Translations under genes and position numbers: made by a program | Shown: one piece after another, positions 1 to 10,081 of the stretch | Layout of the letters: each line of letters starts with the position of its first letter | Numbering within the stretch: the stretch's first letter is position 1 | Notes under the pieces: generated by a model | The model's database searches: none | Seen by the model: the letters and a program-made list of their open reading frames with translations, nothing else | Told to the model about the DNA's origin: nothing | Origin: Archilochus colubris | Taxonomy: Eukaryota; Chordata; Aves; Apodiformes; Trochilidae | Direction of reading: 5' to 3' | Length of the DNA stretch: 64,000 bases | Assembly (NCBI GenBank): GCA_023079485.1 | Contig: CM041083.1 | Span: 60,889,810-60,953,809, forward strand

Positions 1-1417
1 AAACAAACCATCACATTCCTTTAGCAGACAGGGTGGAGTGGGATTTAACTTTGGCAGCTGCTTAAGTGTTTTATGTGATGGAATCTCCACTGTGAAGTTG
101 CTCAGAGGTGTGGTTTTCCTCTGGTTTTGCCAGATGACTGAAATCCCATCTGGTCTGGCAGCGGGGGTGCAAGTAAAAGTAGGAAGACAAGCTTTCTCTT
201 ACAGATTTTGTAAATTTTGTCGTGGGGAGAATAAGGTTAATCTGTTTCTGTTCTCTCTGATTCATGTTACAAAGGTGATTCATTTTACAAAGCAGAATTT
301 AATTCAAGCAACATTTTGTCTCCATTCATATGTGCTCCTTCTTGTTACACTTCACTTAATGTAACAAGAGGAGGTTAACTGCATTTTCAGTATATGAACC
401 CAATTAAATCATTTGGCCAAAGGTTTTCATGCTGTGTGATGTTTTCATGTGCCACTTCCAAGGTAAAATGGTTTTACTGTTGCTTGAATTTCACTTTGTA
501 TCACTTCTCTGATCCTGTCTAATGGTATGCCTTTCTGCAAAGAAATGCTGTGACTATTAATTTAGGACTCAAATGGTGCATATGATTTGATTAAATTTGT
601 TATGAGGACTGATCTTCGTTTAGGATCATTATATACAAGTCACAAAAAAAGGTATCCTTTATCATATGTTTTATTTCTTTCCATCTCTGTTATGAAGTTC
701 TAAATATTTCTCTGTTCTAAATAAGTTGCTCACATAAGAGGCCTCAAAACTTGAGTTCTCACATGAATTGTCTCACAACTGGTAAGAACTATGCATTTAT
801 TATAGTTGCTGTCAGTAAGGGCACTAAAGTTCTTCCTGAACCACCTGTTTTTCAAACAGCTTCTGAGAATGAATTTATATCTTTATTAAATAAAATTTGA
901 ATGGAATTGGTTAAGCTCAACAGTCATAAAAATGAGGCAGTATTAAAAGACATGCAGAATGCTATAAGAAAGTGAACTTGGACTAGGGTATGAGGTTAGA
1001 AAATATGTTACTGGAACCTGGATACTTTGGGAAATCTTGTATTATTTTCAGACTTCTTCATGCAGAGCTAAAAGTTGTACCATATCTGCTTGCTACCATT
1101 CACATGGACTAGCTGTTGGAACTTGGTTTATCATCTTGTTCTTTTTGAGACAGATGTTATATTAAGAATTTGTTCTTTCTCTTAATACAGTTATCTTATG
1201 ACCCTTATTTAAACATACATTTTCACACCTTGTTTGTGACATAGTCTGATTCCATATGTTTTTTGATACAGATTTGGAGATCAGGTAGTTCAACCCTTAT
1301 TGAAGGTTTGAAAAATTACTGACTGTTTAACTTTGACTGCTTAGTGTTCCTCATTACTTTTGGACTGGGATGTATTTTATTGTAGCTCCAAATGGAGGAC
1401 AATTATTGAATGTCTCG
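1..1417. other. Intronic sequence, nothing recognised
   Basis: AT-rich unique-looking sequence. No repeat, exon or RNA gene could be supported on either strand. The piece 1360-1417 just left of the CR1 fragment may be further decayed CR1, but I could not align it. Confidence 0.4.
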
Positions 1418-1543
1418 TGTTAGTGTTTATGGGTAAGAATCAGGGGAAAGGCCATCAAGACATGGTCACAGACCACTTAACCAGGATGAAGAGGCAGATG
1501 AAATATTCTATAAGCAGTTGGGAGAAATCTCATGATGGATAAT
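1418..1543 (+). mobile_element. CR1 ORF2 endonuclease-domain fragment, plus strand
   Basis: In one plus frame this reads LWVRIRGKA. After an apparent small deletion, the next frame reads RPLNQDEEADEIFYKQLGE. Both are characteristic of the middle of the apurinic-like endonuclease domain of avian CR1 ORF2. The piece is broken by frameshifts and stops and codes for nothing. It directly abuts a minus-strand fragment (1545-1921) that carries the part of the same domain lying immediately upstream in an intact element. The two pieces are therefore in opposite orientation. The family match is from recognition of the motif, not a search. Confidence 0.8.
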
Positions 1544-1544
1544 C

Positions 1545-1921
1545 CTTTTCACTCAACACTATCTTTACCAACATAAGGTCTAGACAATCAAAACACTTCC
1601 TAACACAGAGCCACCCCACTGCCTCTCCTTCCTTGCTCATCTATTTTGAAGAGTTTGTTGCCATCCAGGGCAGCTCTCCAGCTGTATGAGTCATCCCACC
1701 ACATTTCCATGATGGGAACTGAATCACAGCTTTCCTGCTTCCAGCACCTCCTGTTTGTTGCCCATGCTGTGTGAATTGGTGTAGGTGCACTTCATTTGGA
1801 CTATTGATTCCACCACCTTTACGAGGGAAGAAGTCCTAAAAATCCTTTTTTCCCAGTTGAGACACATGTACCCCATCTGTTGCCAGCAGGCCTTGTGCCA
1901 TGTAAACTGACCCATGATCAA
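1545..1921 (-). mobile_element. CR1 ORF2 5' / endonuclease-start fragment, minus strand
   Basis: On the minus strand, positions 1789-1736 encode CTYTNSHSMGNKQEVLEA, the well-known beginning of the CR1 ORF2 endonuclease domain. Further along the minus strand come MWWDDSYSW and then DEQGRRGSGVAL, both in the order expected for CR1. The right part (about 1840-1921) resembles the stretch just upstream of the endonuclease in CR1. The left end stops at about the point where the neighbouring plus-strand fragment begins in element coordinates. Stops and frameshifts make it non-functional. Confidence 0.82.
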
Positions 1922-2660
1922 AAATCCGAAATCTTGATAGTGACACCAAGCTCAGAGCCAGGTATTTATCTCTGCTGGCTCTTCCCACTACTTCTAACAC
2001 TTATTCTCTAAGCTCTTCGCCATCTTCATTCCCCTCTTCAGAAATTCTCCAGAACCTGTGATAACTGTGATGTGCATTTGAAATGTGAAATATTTAGGGT
2101 GATAAAAGGAAAGAATTAGAGATTAGATTTTTTAAGTATGTAGGTATGACAGGTGTGCTACAGAACTTTTAGTAATGCATTGGAATGGAGTTTATCCACT
2201 GGATTTTATGTGTCAAACTTTGTCCTCTTTTCCTGGTAAGTTGGGGGGAAATTTCCAAGGTTGGCACAGGGTTCTAGGATGATTTGAAATAGTTCTAATT
2301 CTGTTCCTTATCACCCTTTTTCACCATACAGAAAGGTCCAACTGTACCTTTCCAGCTGGCTGTCAGGCACTTCTCTGCCACAGACTCTCCTCTGTGACAC
2401 CTATGTGCCTATCAGCAGGTGGGGCTTGTTCAGCACCTTTGAACAGAACCTCAGGGATAAGGCTGCTCTGCTCATAGTACTCTGATTTTTGCAAGGAAAC
2501 TATGTGACCATATAGAGAAGTTTAATCATGTGAGTCACACCATTTGTAACATGAAAAATTAACAGTGAAATAAAGGCAACTCCAATGCATTACAAACAGC
2601 TCATTTCAGGCCACAGTCCCAAACATCAATTTTAAAAACGAGGTGTTATGATGTTGCTTT
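1922..2660. other. Intronic sequence, nothing recognised
   Basis: No coding, RNA or repeat signal could be supported. Confidence 0.4.
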
Positions 2661-2825
2661 AATTGCATTTCTTTACCATTACTTTTAGAAAATGTTTTTG
2701 AATGGTTTTGAATTACATTTGCTTAAAACCACTTTTAAGAAAATGGTTTTGGATATTTGATAATTGCATTTGTTTAACATCGCTTTTAGAAAATATGTCG
2801 CTGTTGGTTGAGTTGCCTTTGTCTT
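2661..2825. repeat. Degenerate tandem repeat, about 50-bp unit, 3.3 copies
   Basis: The motif AATTGCATTT or a close variant recurs at 2661, 2711, 2762 and, more diverged, 2811, a period of 49-51 bp. Within each unit it is followed by an ACTTTTAGAAAAT-like block about 20 bp later. The copies differ by substitutions and one-base indels, so the array is old. Confidence 0.7.
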
Positions 2826-4118
2826 ATTATGGATTTTTCTTTTCTCACTTTTGATTTATTAGCCTTTAAACCATCATGAGATAACCAAAGACAGTTGCAG
2901 AGAAAGGTGGACACCTCTAATGGCCAAGCAAGGCAAAGGCATGAGATTAATCAGCTATCACAAGTTACTTGAATTTCCCTAGTTATACAGTTTCCTTCCA
3001 AAAATCAGAGCACTGTAAGCACAGTGGCCTTCTCCCCCAGGTACAGTTCAAAAGTACTGAACATGGTTCTGTTCATGGCATTGAACAAGGTTCTGTTTAT
3101 GGTACTGCATGAACACCATCTGTAGAAAGTCAGTGGAGTGGAAGTGTCTGGTGACAAGTTGTCCTGTGGTGAGCTGGTTGCAACAGAGTTTTCCTAGATC
3201 TTTCTGAGAACTAGTAGAAAGACAGTTCTAAGTAGTGCTCCCAGCCATTCTTGCTATAGCCCCAACCAGCTAACTAGTTCATGTTCACTGGGGTTGCAAT
3301 TCATCAGAATCAAATGGGTTCACAGCTTCTGAAGAAGCAAGCTTCCTCAGGGAACTGTCTGTGTGTGAAGTTTTATGTGAAGATGGTGGAGGGAGATAGA
3401 TGTTTCAGTTTGTCAAGAGCTCCCCGAAGCACCAATCTGTTTTGACAGTACCATGGCTGGTTGGTACCTTGGACAAGCCCTGTGTCTCAAAAGCAGAACT
3501 TTCTACTTTATTCTACAGTATTTGTAGGTATGTTGATGAAAACTGAACTACAATTAACATGCAAATTAAGTAATTTCTTAAGAATTCTGGAAGGGACCCC
3601 CAGGGGTTATCTTTGAATTATTTTTAAGAATGCTGCTGCTGTAGTGGATGATAGACTTACTTGTTCTTGAAGATTTGGAATGGTAATAATGGCTCTGACC
3701 TTTGTTTCGAAAAAAACATTCTCCTATAATTGTAAGTGGAATGAGGCTTTTTAAGAGGTGAGAAGTGGAATGAAATAGATGGTTGTAAAAAGGTCTGTAT
3801 CTGCATGCTCAGTGAGAAGGGGTTTTTTTGGTAAAAGTCTGGAATATTAGGCCTGCCAAAAGAAAGTATAACATGCTGCACTCCCTTGTGCAGTTTCAGG
3901 GAACTGTAAATGCTGGATAAACTTCATAGATCTTTTTTCCTGCATCTTCTTCAACTACTCATCATATGCTGTCTAAGAATGATGCATCATATGCTGTCTT
4001 GAGTCAGCCATGGCTCCAAATTATGACATAGTTAACATTTTCTAGCCTACCTGGTGATCTGCTAGATCTAAATACTAAAACTGAAGTTTTATGAAAACTG
4101 CAGGCGAGATCCTTCTTT
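2826..4118. other. Intronic sequence, nothing recognised
   Basis: AT-rich sequence without a supportable exon, RNA or repeat. Confidence 0.4.
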
Positions 4119-4124
4119 AATCTT
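4119..4124. repeat. Candidate target-site duplication (left) of CR1
   Basis: AATCTT directly abuts the first recognisable CR1 base. The second copy is at 4543-4548, directly after the octamer tail. Confidence 0.55.
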
Positions 4125-4542
4125 CTTGAGCACAGATCCTATGAGGAGAGGCTGAGGGAGCTGGGGCTGTTCAGCCTGGAGAAGAGGAGGCTCAGGGAAG
4201 ACCTCATCACTCTCTACAACTCCCTGAAAGGAGGGTGTAGCCAGGTGGGGGTTGGACTCTTTTCCCAGGCAACTCTCAGCAAGACAAGAGGGCATGGTCT
4301 TAAGTTGTGCCAGGGGAGGTTTAGGTTGGACATTAGAAAGAATTTCTTTACTGAGAGAGTGATCAAGCATTGGAATGGGCTGCCCAGGGAAGTAGTGGAT
4401 TCTTGGTCCCTGGAGATACTTAAAAAGAGACTGGATGTGGCACTCAGTGCCATGGTCTGGTAACTGCAGCAGTAGTGGTTCAAGAGTTGGACTTGATGAT
4501 CTCTGAGGTCCCTTCTAACCCAGCCAATTCTATGATTCTATG
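4125..4542 (+). mobile_element. CR1 retrotransposon, 5'-truncated
   Basis: About 418 bp from the 3' end of CR1. It holds the last part of the ORF2 frame (the [22 protein letters not shown] segment, with substitutions), then [19 protein letters not shown] and [11 protein letters not shown], then the short 3' UTR ending GTTGGACTTGATGATCTCTG ... CCAATTCTATGATTCTATG. The 6-bp sequence AATCTT occurs immediately before (4119-4124) and immediately after (4543-4548), a candidate target-site duplication that fixes both ends. The copy belongs to the same subfamily as those at 19424, 21858 and 54224. Confidence 0.95.
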
Positions 4543-4548
4543 AATCTT

Positions 4549-6734
4549 GTGTTTTTAACACTTATTCTAGCTTTTCAAACTGCTGTCTCTGGAGAGGTAT
4601 TAAGAACTCCCTACACCAAGTAATTTATATCCAAGTTTCTTCTTAGAACCCCTTTCAATAGTGTTTGAAATGTGATCTTCTGTGAAAGGCAGGTAATCCC
4701 AAAACACTTGGTTTGACCTTGGGAAGTACATTCATCAAAAATGGTGAATTAAGTACTAAGAAGAAAAATCAATTGATGGAATTTCCTGGCGGTTTTACAG
4801 GAGATATTTGAAATGTATTTTTAATATTCATTAATGCTTGAAAATGAATACTCCACCAGGTTTAAGAAGTAATTTTGCAGCTTCAGAAATCAAATGGCTC
4901 TAATGCTGCTTTCACTCTTTGGTAAATCTGTTGTTCAATATTGAAGTTGTTGAAAACATTTTAGGTTTGGGGATTTAGTTTTTATTCCAAGTTTTCACCT
5001 ATTGTAATGTTTGTGTGCATTTAACCCCCAATATTTTTTTCCCCATTCATGAAGCACAGGAAAAAATATATTGTTGAATCACGGTTTTATGGTTAAGCTA
5101 CTTTGAATTGTAGCTTCACATGTTACCATGATTTGCATTATTCAAGTTCAGAAATTTTAGTCTAAAAAATCCAGATACATACAGGTAATTTGCATAAATA
5201 AATCAGGTTTCATTTTTTTAAAAAAAAGTTGACTAGTTATATATGACTTTGCCCTCATAGTTACAGTGAGTATATAGGATTACTTGTAAGCACATAACAT
5301 TAGGGGTAGGCACATTGCACTGTTCCAGAGGTAGTTTCTCAAAAATGGCCTTTGTTTACACGCTTTCTTTGGAAATAAGCATTTCAATGAGAACATCCTG
5401 ATGCCTTGTTCAATTTTTATTTTGTAATTGACACTGCTCAGTTGGATTTCTTACACTGTAACAAACCTGAAGTTTCAAAATTTAATAGTGGGAACTACAA
5501 ATTAAGCTGTTTCAAGCTCTGCTGTTGAGCTAATCATAGCGTTCTGCCACAGTCAATTACTTTCATAATTTTGGCAGAATGTATTTAGTAAATGGTATCC
5601 CTCTTCCTACAAAACTATCCTTTTTTATAACCCTTTCTTTTTAAACTATCAACCATTACTTAGTATATAGTCTTGAAACAGTTTTGTGAATTCATAATGT
5701 ATCTTTTAGATTTATGAAAATGTGTGGAGTGTCACACTGTAGCCATCCCAAAGAGGCTACAAAGAGACCTATAGAAGTTTGCAGACTGATACCTAAAACT
5801 GCTCTATCAGCACCTGGATTTCAGTTGCAAATGTTGTTTTGCTCTGACTTGATGTAATGCCTCAAAGTCATTAACTAGAGTCTAAAGAGCTTGGCTGAAG
5901 TTTAAAGGCAAGGCTTGTCTTACAACTACATCAATAGTAGTTAATTTTTTAATTAATTTTAAAATATTTTCCAGGAATAGGAGGCATCTTGAAATAGCCT
6001 TTGCAATTTTAAATAGTAGTTTACAGCATGCTGTGACCTCAAAGTGTGGCAGAGGTGTCCTATCTTGTTCATTTTTTTTCACTTCTTCCTTTTCAGTACA
6101 ATGAATAACTTTAAATAACATAATATTAAAGATACTCCACTCTTATGGCAGAAATTAATTTTGGTAGCTTTTGATAAAGTCAAAACTGAATTGTTTTGCA
6201 AAATATCAGGGTTTTATTTTGCTTATGTTATGTACCAGCCTTCTGAAAAACAAAATAACAGATAAAATAATGAGTACTCTGATCTGGACAAAAAGGACAT
6301 CAGCCACTGTATTTCAGTTTGCTTTCAGTTTTTGCAGGGAGTAGCAGGTTTAAGGAATACCTATTTGAAAAATAGAAGGATATATATATGTATAAAATTA
6401 AAATAGTTTAATGTTTTTCTTAAAGAATATTATATTTGATTTTTTAACGTAAAATGTTGTGTGGTTTTAAGGGTAAGAAAAGACTATTCCATGTTACAAT
6501 AGAGAAACTAAAAGGAAGATGAGACTTGTCACTAAGCATATGGCAAATCTCATACATTTTTTCATCTTTAAAAATAATTCTGCTTTTTGGAGAATATAAT
6601 GTGATATCTCTGCTTTTTACTAAATATATGTTACAAGAAATAACCTAGTGACTTTGGCACTTTAGCACCTTATTTTTCTCCTCTAACAGTGAAGTTGACA
6701 TCTGCCTCCATAGGCAGCTTGGGCAACCAAGCTG
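4549..6734. other. Intronic sequence, nothing recognised
   Basis: AT-rich. It contains a short perfect stem (GTAGCC ... GGCTAC) near 5741-5762, too short to call an RNA gene. Confidence 0.4.
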
Positions 6735-7092
6735 ATTAGGGATCTGGAGACAAGCTGAGGGAATTGAGGGTGTTCAGCTTGGAGAAGAGGAGACTGAGGG
6801 AAAACCTCATTGTCAGACAGATTCTGGCCTTTTCTTTCTGGTGACCAGTGAAAGGACAAGAGAAAATGGGGGAAAGCTCTACCAGGGTAGCTTCAGGTCA
6901 GATATTAGGAAAAACTTCACAAAAAGAGTGGAGAGGCTTTGGAGCAGGCTACCCAGGGAGGTATTCAAAAGACAGGTAGATGAAGAGCTACAGTGGATGG
7001 TTTACTGGTTTGTAGTGTGGACAGTTGGACTTGATGATCTTAGAGGTCAGAGAATCAGATCTTTTCCAACCTTGATGATTCTGTGGTTCCAT
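6735..7092 (+). mobile_element. Old, decayed CR1 3'-end fragment
   Basis: It shows the CR1 order of blocks: ACAAGCTGAGGGAATTGAGG, TTCAGCTTGGAGAAGAGGAG, then an [12 protein letters not shown] segment, GGCTACCCAGGGAGG and the 3' end GTTGGACTTGATGATCTTAG. It lacks a clean ATTCTATG tail (GATTCTGTGGTTC instead). It has more substitutions and internal deletions than the copy at 4125, so it belongs to an older subfamily. Confidence 0.88.
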
Positions 7093-9967
7093 AACTTCAT
7101 CTGGTGACTAGTTCTGGAAGTTTGCTGCTTGCTGTATAAACCAGTCTTGTACCAGCTTCATTAAGTGTCCCCAGTTCCAGTTCCACAGGGTTTGGTGGCA
7201 GCTCCTCTTTGCCTAAATCTGCTTTCTTCACAGATTTCCTGAACCACATCTGTACCCCAGTAGCTATTTGCTGACTTTGGAGCATGTTTAACATCTCCAC
7301 TGTGGCTAGTGGCTTAAGAGGGCAAATGTTCCTGTTTGTAATTACCCTGCCAAAGAAAAAGTTTATATGTATTTGTGTGTGTATTATAAGAAAAGAATGT
7401 AACACAAACATAAAATTTTAATAGTTTTTGCTTTGAGGAAATGGAGAATACTGTGGAATAGATTTATTTCTATGCATTTTTCATTAAACTTTCTTTTAGG
7501 CAGTGTTGTATGTCTGAAAATTGATGTCCTCTTAGTGTGACCTTTATTATTTCCTCTCATTCTAATGAAAGCAGGCAAGAATCTTTCTGTCTAGCTAAGG
7601 GGCCATTTTCCTAATTTATTAACACATTTTATTAAATAGTGTCCTCCTTAGGTTGCCATGACCCTCTTATCCTACATTCAGTGAAGGTGGTTTAGAAAGC
7701 CAGGTCTTTTGAGTCTAACTTTTCTGAAGTACAAATATGAGTGAGGGTGAAAGCAGTCCCATGTCTAAACTAAAAGTTCTCTTTATACTTTAAAATTACT
7801 TCAGTTAACAATTATCTTTTACAATCTAAAATCTGATACATTGGTGGAGACCTTTACAAGCTCTTTATGTTTCAGGATGAATGCTGGTAGGTCAGTTACT
7901 GCATAGTTCCATTTTTCTTCAAGTCTAAATTCCTTCAGGGTTTTTTGAGCATAACATCAAAGAGCAGCTTTGAAGCCCTTTTGATTTCCACATGGATTCT
8001 GATCAGGGAATGCTATCTAAGCAGTGGAAATGATCAACACCTGTGAAAACTCTTCTCTTCTCCCAGAGCTAAGATAATAACTGTTGAATACCTGTTAATT
8101 GTCTTGGGGGCAGTTTAGGGGGAAATATAAATGTTTCACTAGCAGTGGGTTTCAGTGGTTTCATCCAAAGTGTGTGTTTTGTAATGGCCAACTAATAATT
8201 TTTTAGAAACAAACTGATTGAACTCTTGGTCATTCCCAGCAGAACAGTTGTACTGCAGCATCCTGCCTACTGTTTGCACCAAGGATATTAATGAATGTTA
8301 TGCTTCTTCCTGTCAGTGGAGTGAATTTGTGTATGCTCAAAATGTATGCTTGCATTCTACTGCTTCAAATGTACTGGAGGAAGTGAACCTTCTGGAAGGA
8401 ATTATCACTCTAAGTGTCATTCTCTGAATTATTTTCTGGAGTTCTCAGACAGGCTTCTGCCCCTCCACAGCTGTCTGCCACCAAATAAAACAGTCTGTTC
8501 AGCTCACGTCTTGAATGGAGAGCCTCTAGAAGCTTCCAGCTGCAATAGGATGGGTTTGGCTAGTGAAGCACTGAATGGGCACTGCTGCCTTAGAAAACAC
8601 TTTAAAGCCATCCTTTTAGAATGGCAGGTGGAATATTTGCAAGTAAGGAGAGTAGAAGTTTCAAAGATGGAACTACTGTATGTTATGAAAAGTAGTATTA
8701 GTCATAGTATTATCAGATCCAGTTTATTGGATTGCTACAATAGGAAGCATAGTGTGCTGAGAGATGTGTGGTATCATGTATGGAAGTTTAGTAGGATTTG
8801 GGGTATAATCTTTTATCAGTAAAGAAGCTCTTGAAATTCTGTTCTTAGAAAAGTATTGGATGCCCTTTACTATTAATCTGTGCCCTTCCATATAATGTAG
8901 TTGAGAAGAGATTCATTCTTATTCAATGGAGAGTTTATATTCAAAACTAAAGACAAACCTCTTCACTACCTGCTTTTACAACCCATCCAGGTTTTTTTTC
9001 CTGTCACTTGGTTAAGCCAAATACAACTGTTTGAAAGTGACACTTGAATATCTTCTCAATCAAAGGTTTTCTGAAATCTAACTTATTTTCAGGAAGCATC
9101 TTCTTGATCTCTGTTATAAGTCCAGTGTTCTCTAATAATTCTAATCTATTTAACTACCTGATTTACAATTCTGGCTGTTTTTTCACTTTTATGTGTATGA
9201 CTACACAGTACTCAAAACAAACATGACTAGTTTATTAATCTCTGCTTCTCTTTTTCACTCCTTCCGTGATTCTGGCACTGAGGCTGTATTTGTGCTTATT
9301 ATTCTTCAGTTTGTCTAGTTGGTGCATTTCTGTTACACTCTAGCCATCCTCTTGTTACCTCCCTGTTGTGTTTAGTTTTGTTTTAGCTGGACAGGCCTAA
9401 TTCAAAACAAACCTGATCAGTTTTAGACTTGGAATGGTTTGGGCTTTCTTTCTATGTCTAAATAGGGTTGGGTTTTTTGTTTGTTTTTTTTTTTTTTTCA
9501 AAAAAGGGGGGGAAAGTGCAATTCTAGATGGATGTAGTATTTGATGATAGAGAAAATAGAGAGTAAGTAAGCTCCTCCAGAGGTTACCTGTTTAATTTAG
9601 CATGTGAAAAAGCTTGTTGCACGCAGATTTCATGGGAGTGTGTAATACTGAATTCTTCTGTTCATATGAGTAGTTGGTAGAAACAAACAAGAAAAAAATC
9701 CTTCTGTTTCTTTCCAAAAGTAATTGGTAATTTGTTGATCTTGGAACTTGATGTGTGACAAATGCTGTGAGACTTTTCCAGGCCCAAAGTAAATTTTGAC
9801 ATATAGATAAGCTTCATGCCAAGTAGTTCTGTACATAAATCTTGCCTGCTTGGTTCCCAAATGAAAAAAATCAATTGCATGAAATATCTGTGTGTAATCA
9901 ATACCATTATGCAAGGTAAGTAACTGTTGTGACACACTTGATGCTAATACAGCCTGGCTTTATGAAT
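7093..9967. other. Intronic sequence, nothing recognised
   Basis: There is a T15 run at 9484-9498. The 158-codon open frame at 8346-8822 overlaps another frame, has no recognisable domain and is treated as chance. Confidence 0.4.
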
Positions 9968-9994
9968 TGACAGCCCTTCTCAATGTCTTCACAG
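9968..9994 (+). promoter_or_regulatory. MTPN: Splice acceptor of the MTPN terminal exon
   Basis: A pyrimidine-rich stretch (CAGCCCTTCTCAATGTCTTC) followed by ACAG ends at 9994. The base after the AG opens the myotrophin reading frame in phase 0, which decides the exon boundary. Confidence 0.85.
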
Positions 9995-10081
9995 GGTGCT
10001 GATAAGACTGTGAAAGGCCCAGATGGACTAACTGCCTTTGAAGCCACTGACAACCAGGCAATCAAAACTCTTCTTCAGTGA
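9995..10081 (+). CDS. MTPN: Myotrophin (V-1), C-terminal 28 residues, last coding exon
   Basis: Myotrophin is a small cytosolic ankyrin-repeat protein of 118 residues in mammals. It binds the actin capping protein CapZ and blocks capping of filament barbed ends; roles in muscle growth and NF-kB signalling have also been reported. Here the exon opens with [11 protein letters not shown], continues LTAFEATDN and closes QAIKTLLQ before TGA at 10079-10081. These are residues 91-118, the end of the last ankyrin repeat and the C-terminal tail. The human protein, as I recall it, ends QAIKALLQ, so one conservative-position change is visible. The frame is intact from the splice acceptor to the stop, and the downstream sequence has the form of a long 3' UTR, so this is the real gene rather than a processed copy. 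The first 90 residues lie outside the window to the left. Confidence 0.94.
   Translation, partial: GADKTVKGPDGLTAFEATDNQAIKTLLQ

Larger units (their letters stand above)
1..9994 (+). other. MTPN: Last intron of MTPN (partial, 3' part)
   Basis: This is assigned as intron because a good splice acceptor at its right end leads into the myotrophin C-terminal exon on the plus strand. I looked for the preceding ankyrin-repeat exons and saw none, so the upstream donor lies left of the window. The interval carries CR1 fragments, a 50-bp tandem repeat and otherwise unremarkable AT-rich sequence. No other exon can be supported. Open frames here, the longest being 158 codons at 8346-8822, resemble nothing I recognise. 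Confidence 0.75.

Noticed and set aside
1418..1921. Twin-priming (5' inversion) as the cause of the inverted CR1 pieces
   Set aside because: Twin priming places the inverted 5' part upstream of the 3' part in the element's direction; here the order is the reverse.
8346..8822. 158-codon plus-strand open frame inside the MTPN intron
   Set aside because: No recognisable domain and no splice or promoter context. An overlapping frame is similarly open, so this is compatible with chance.
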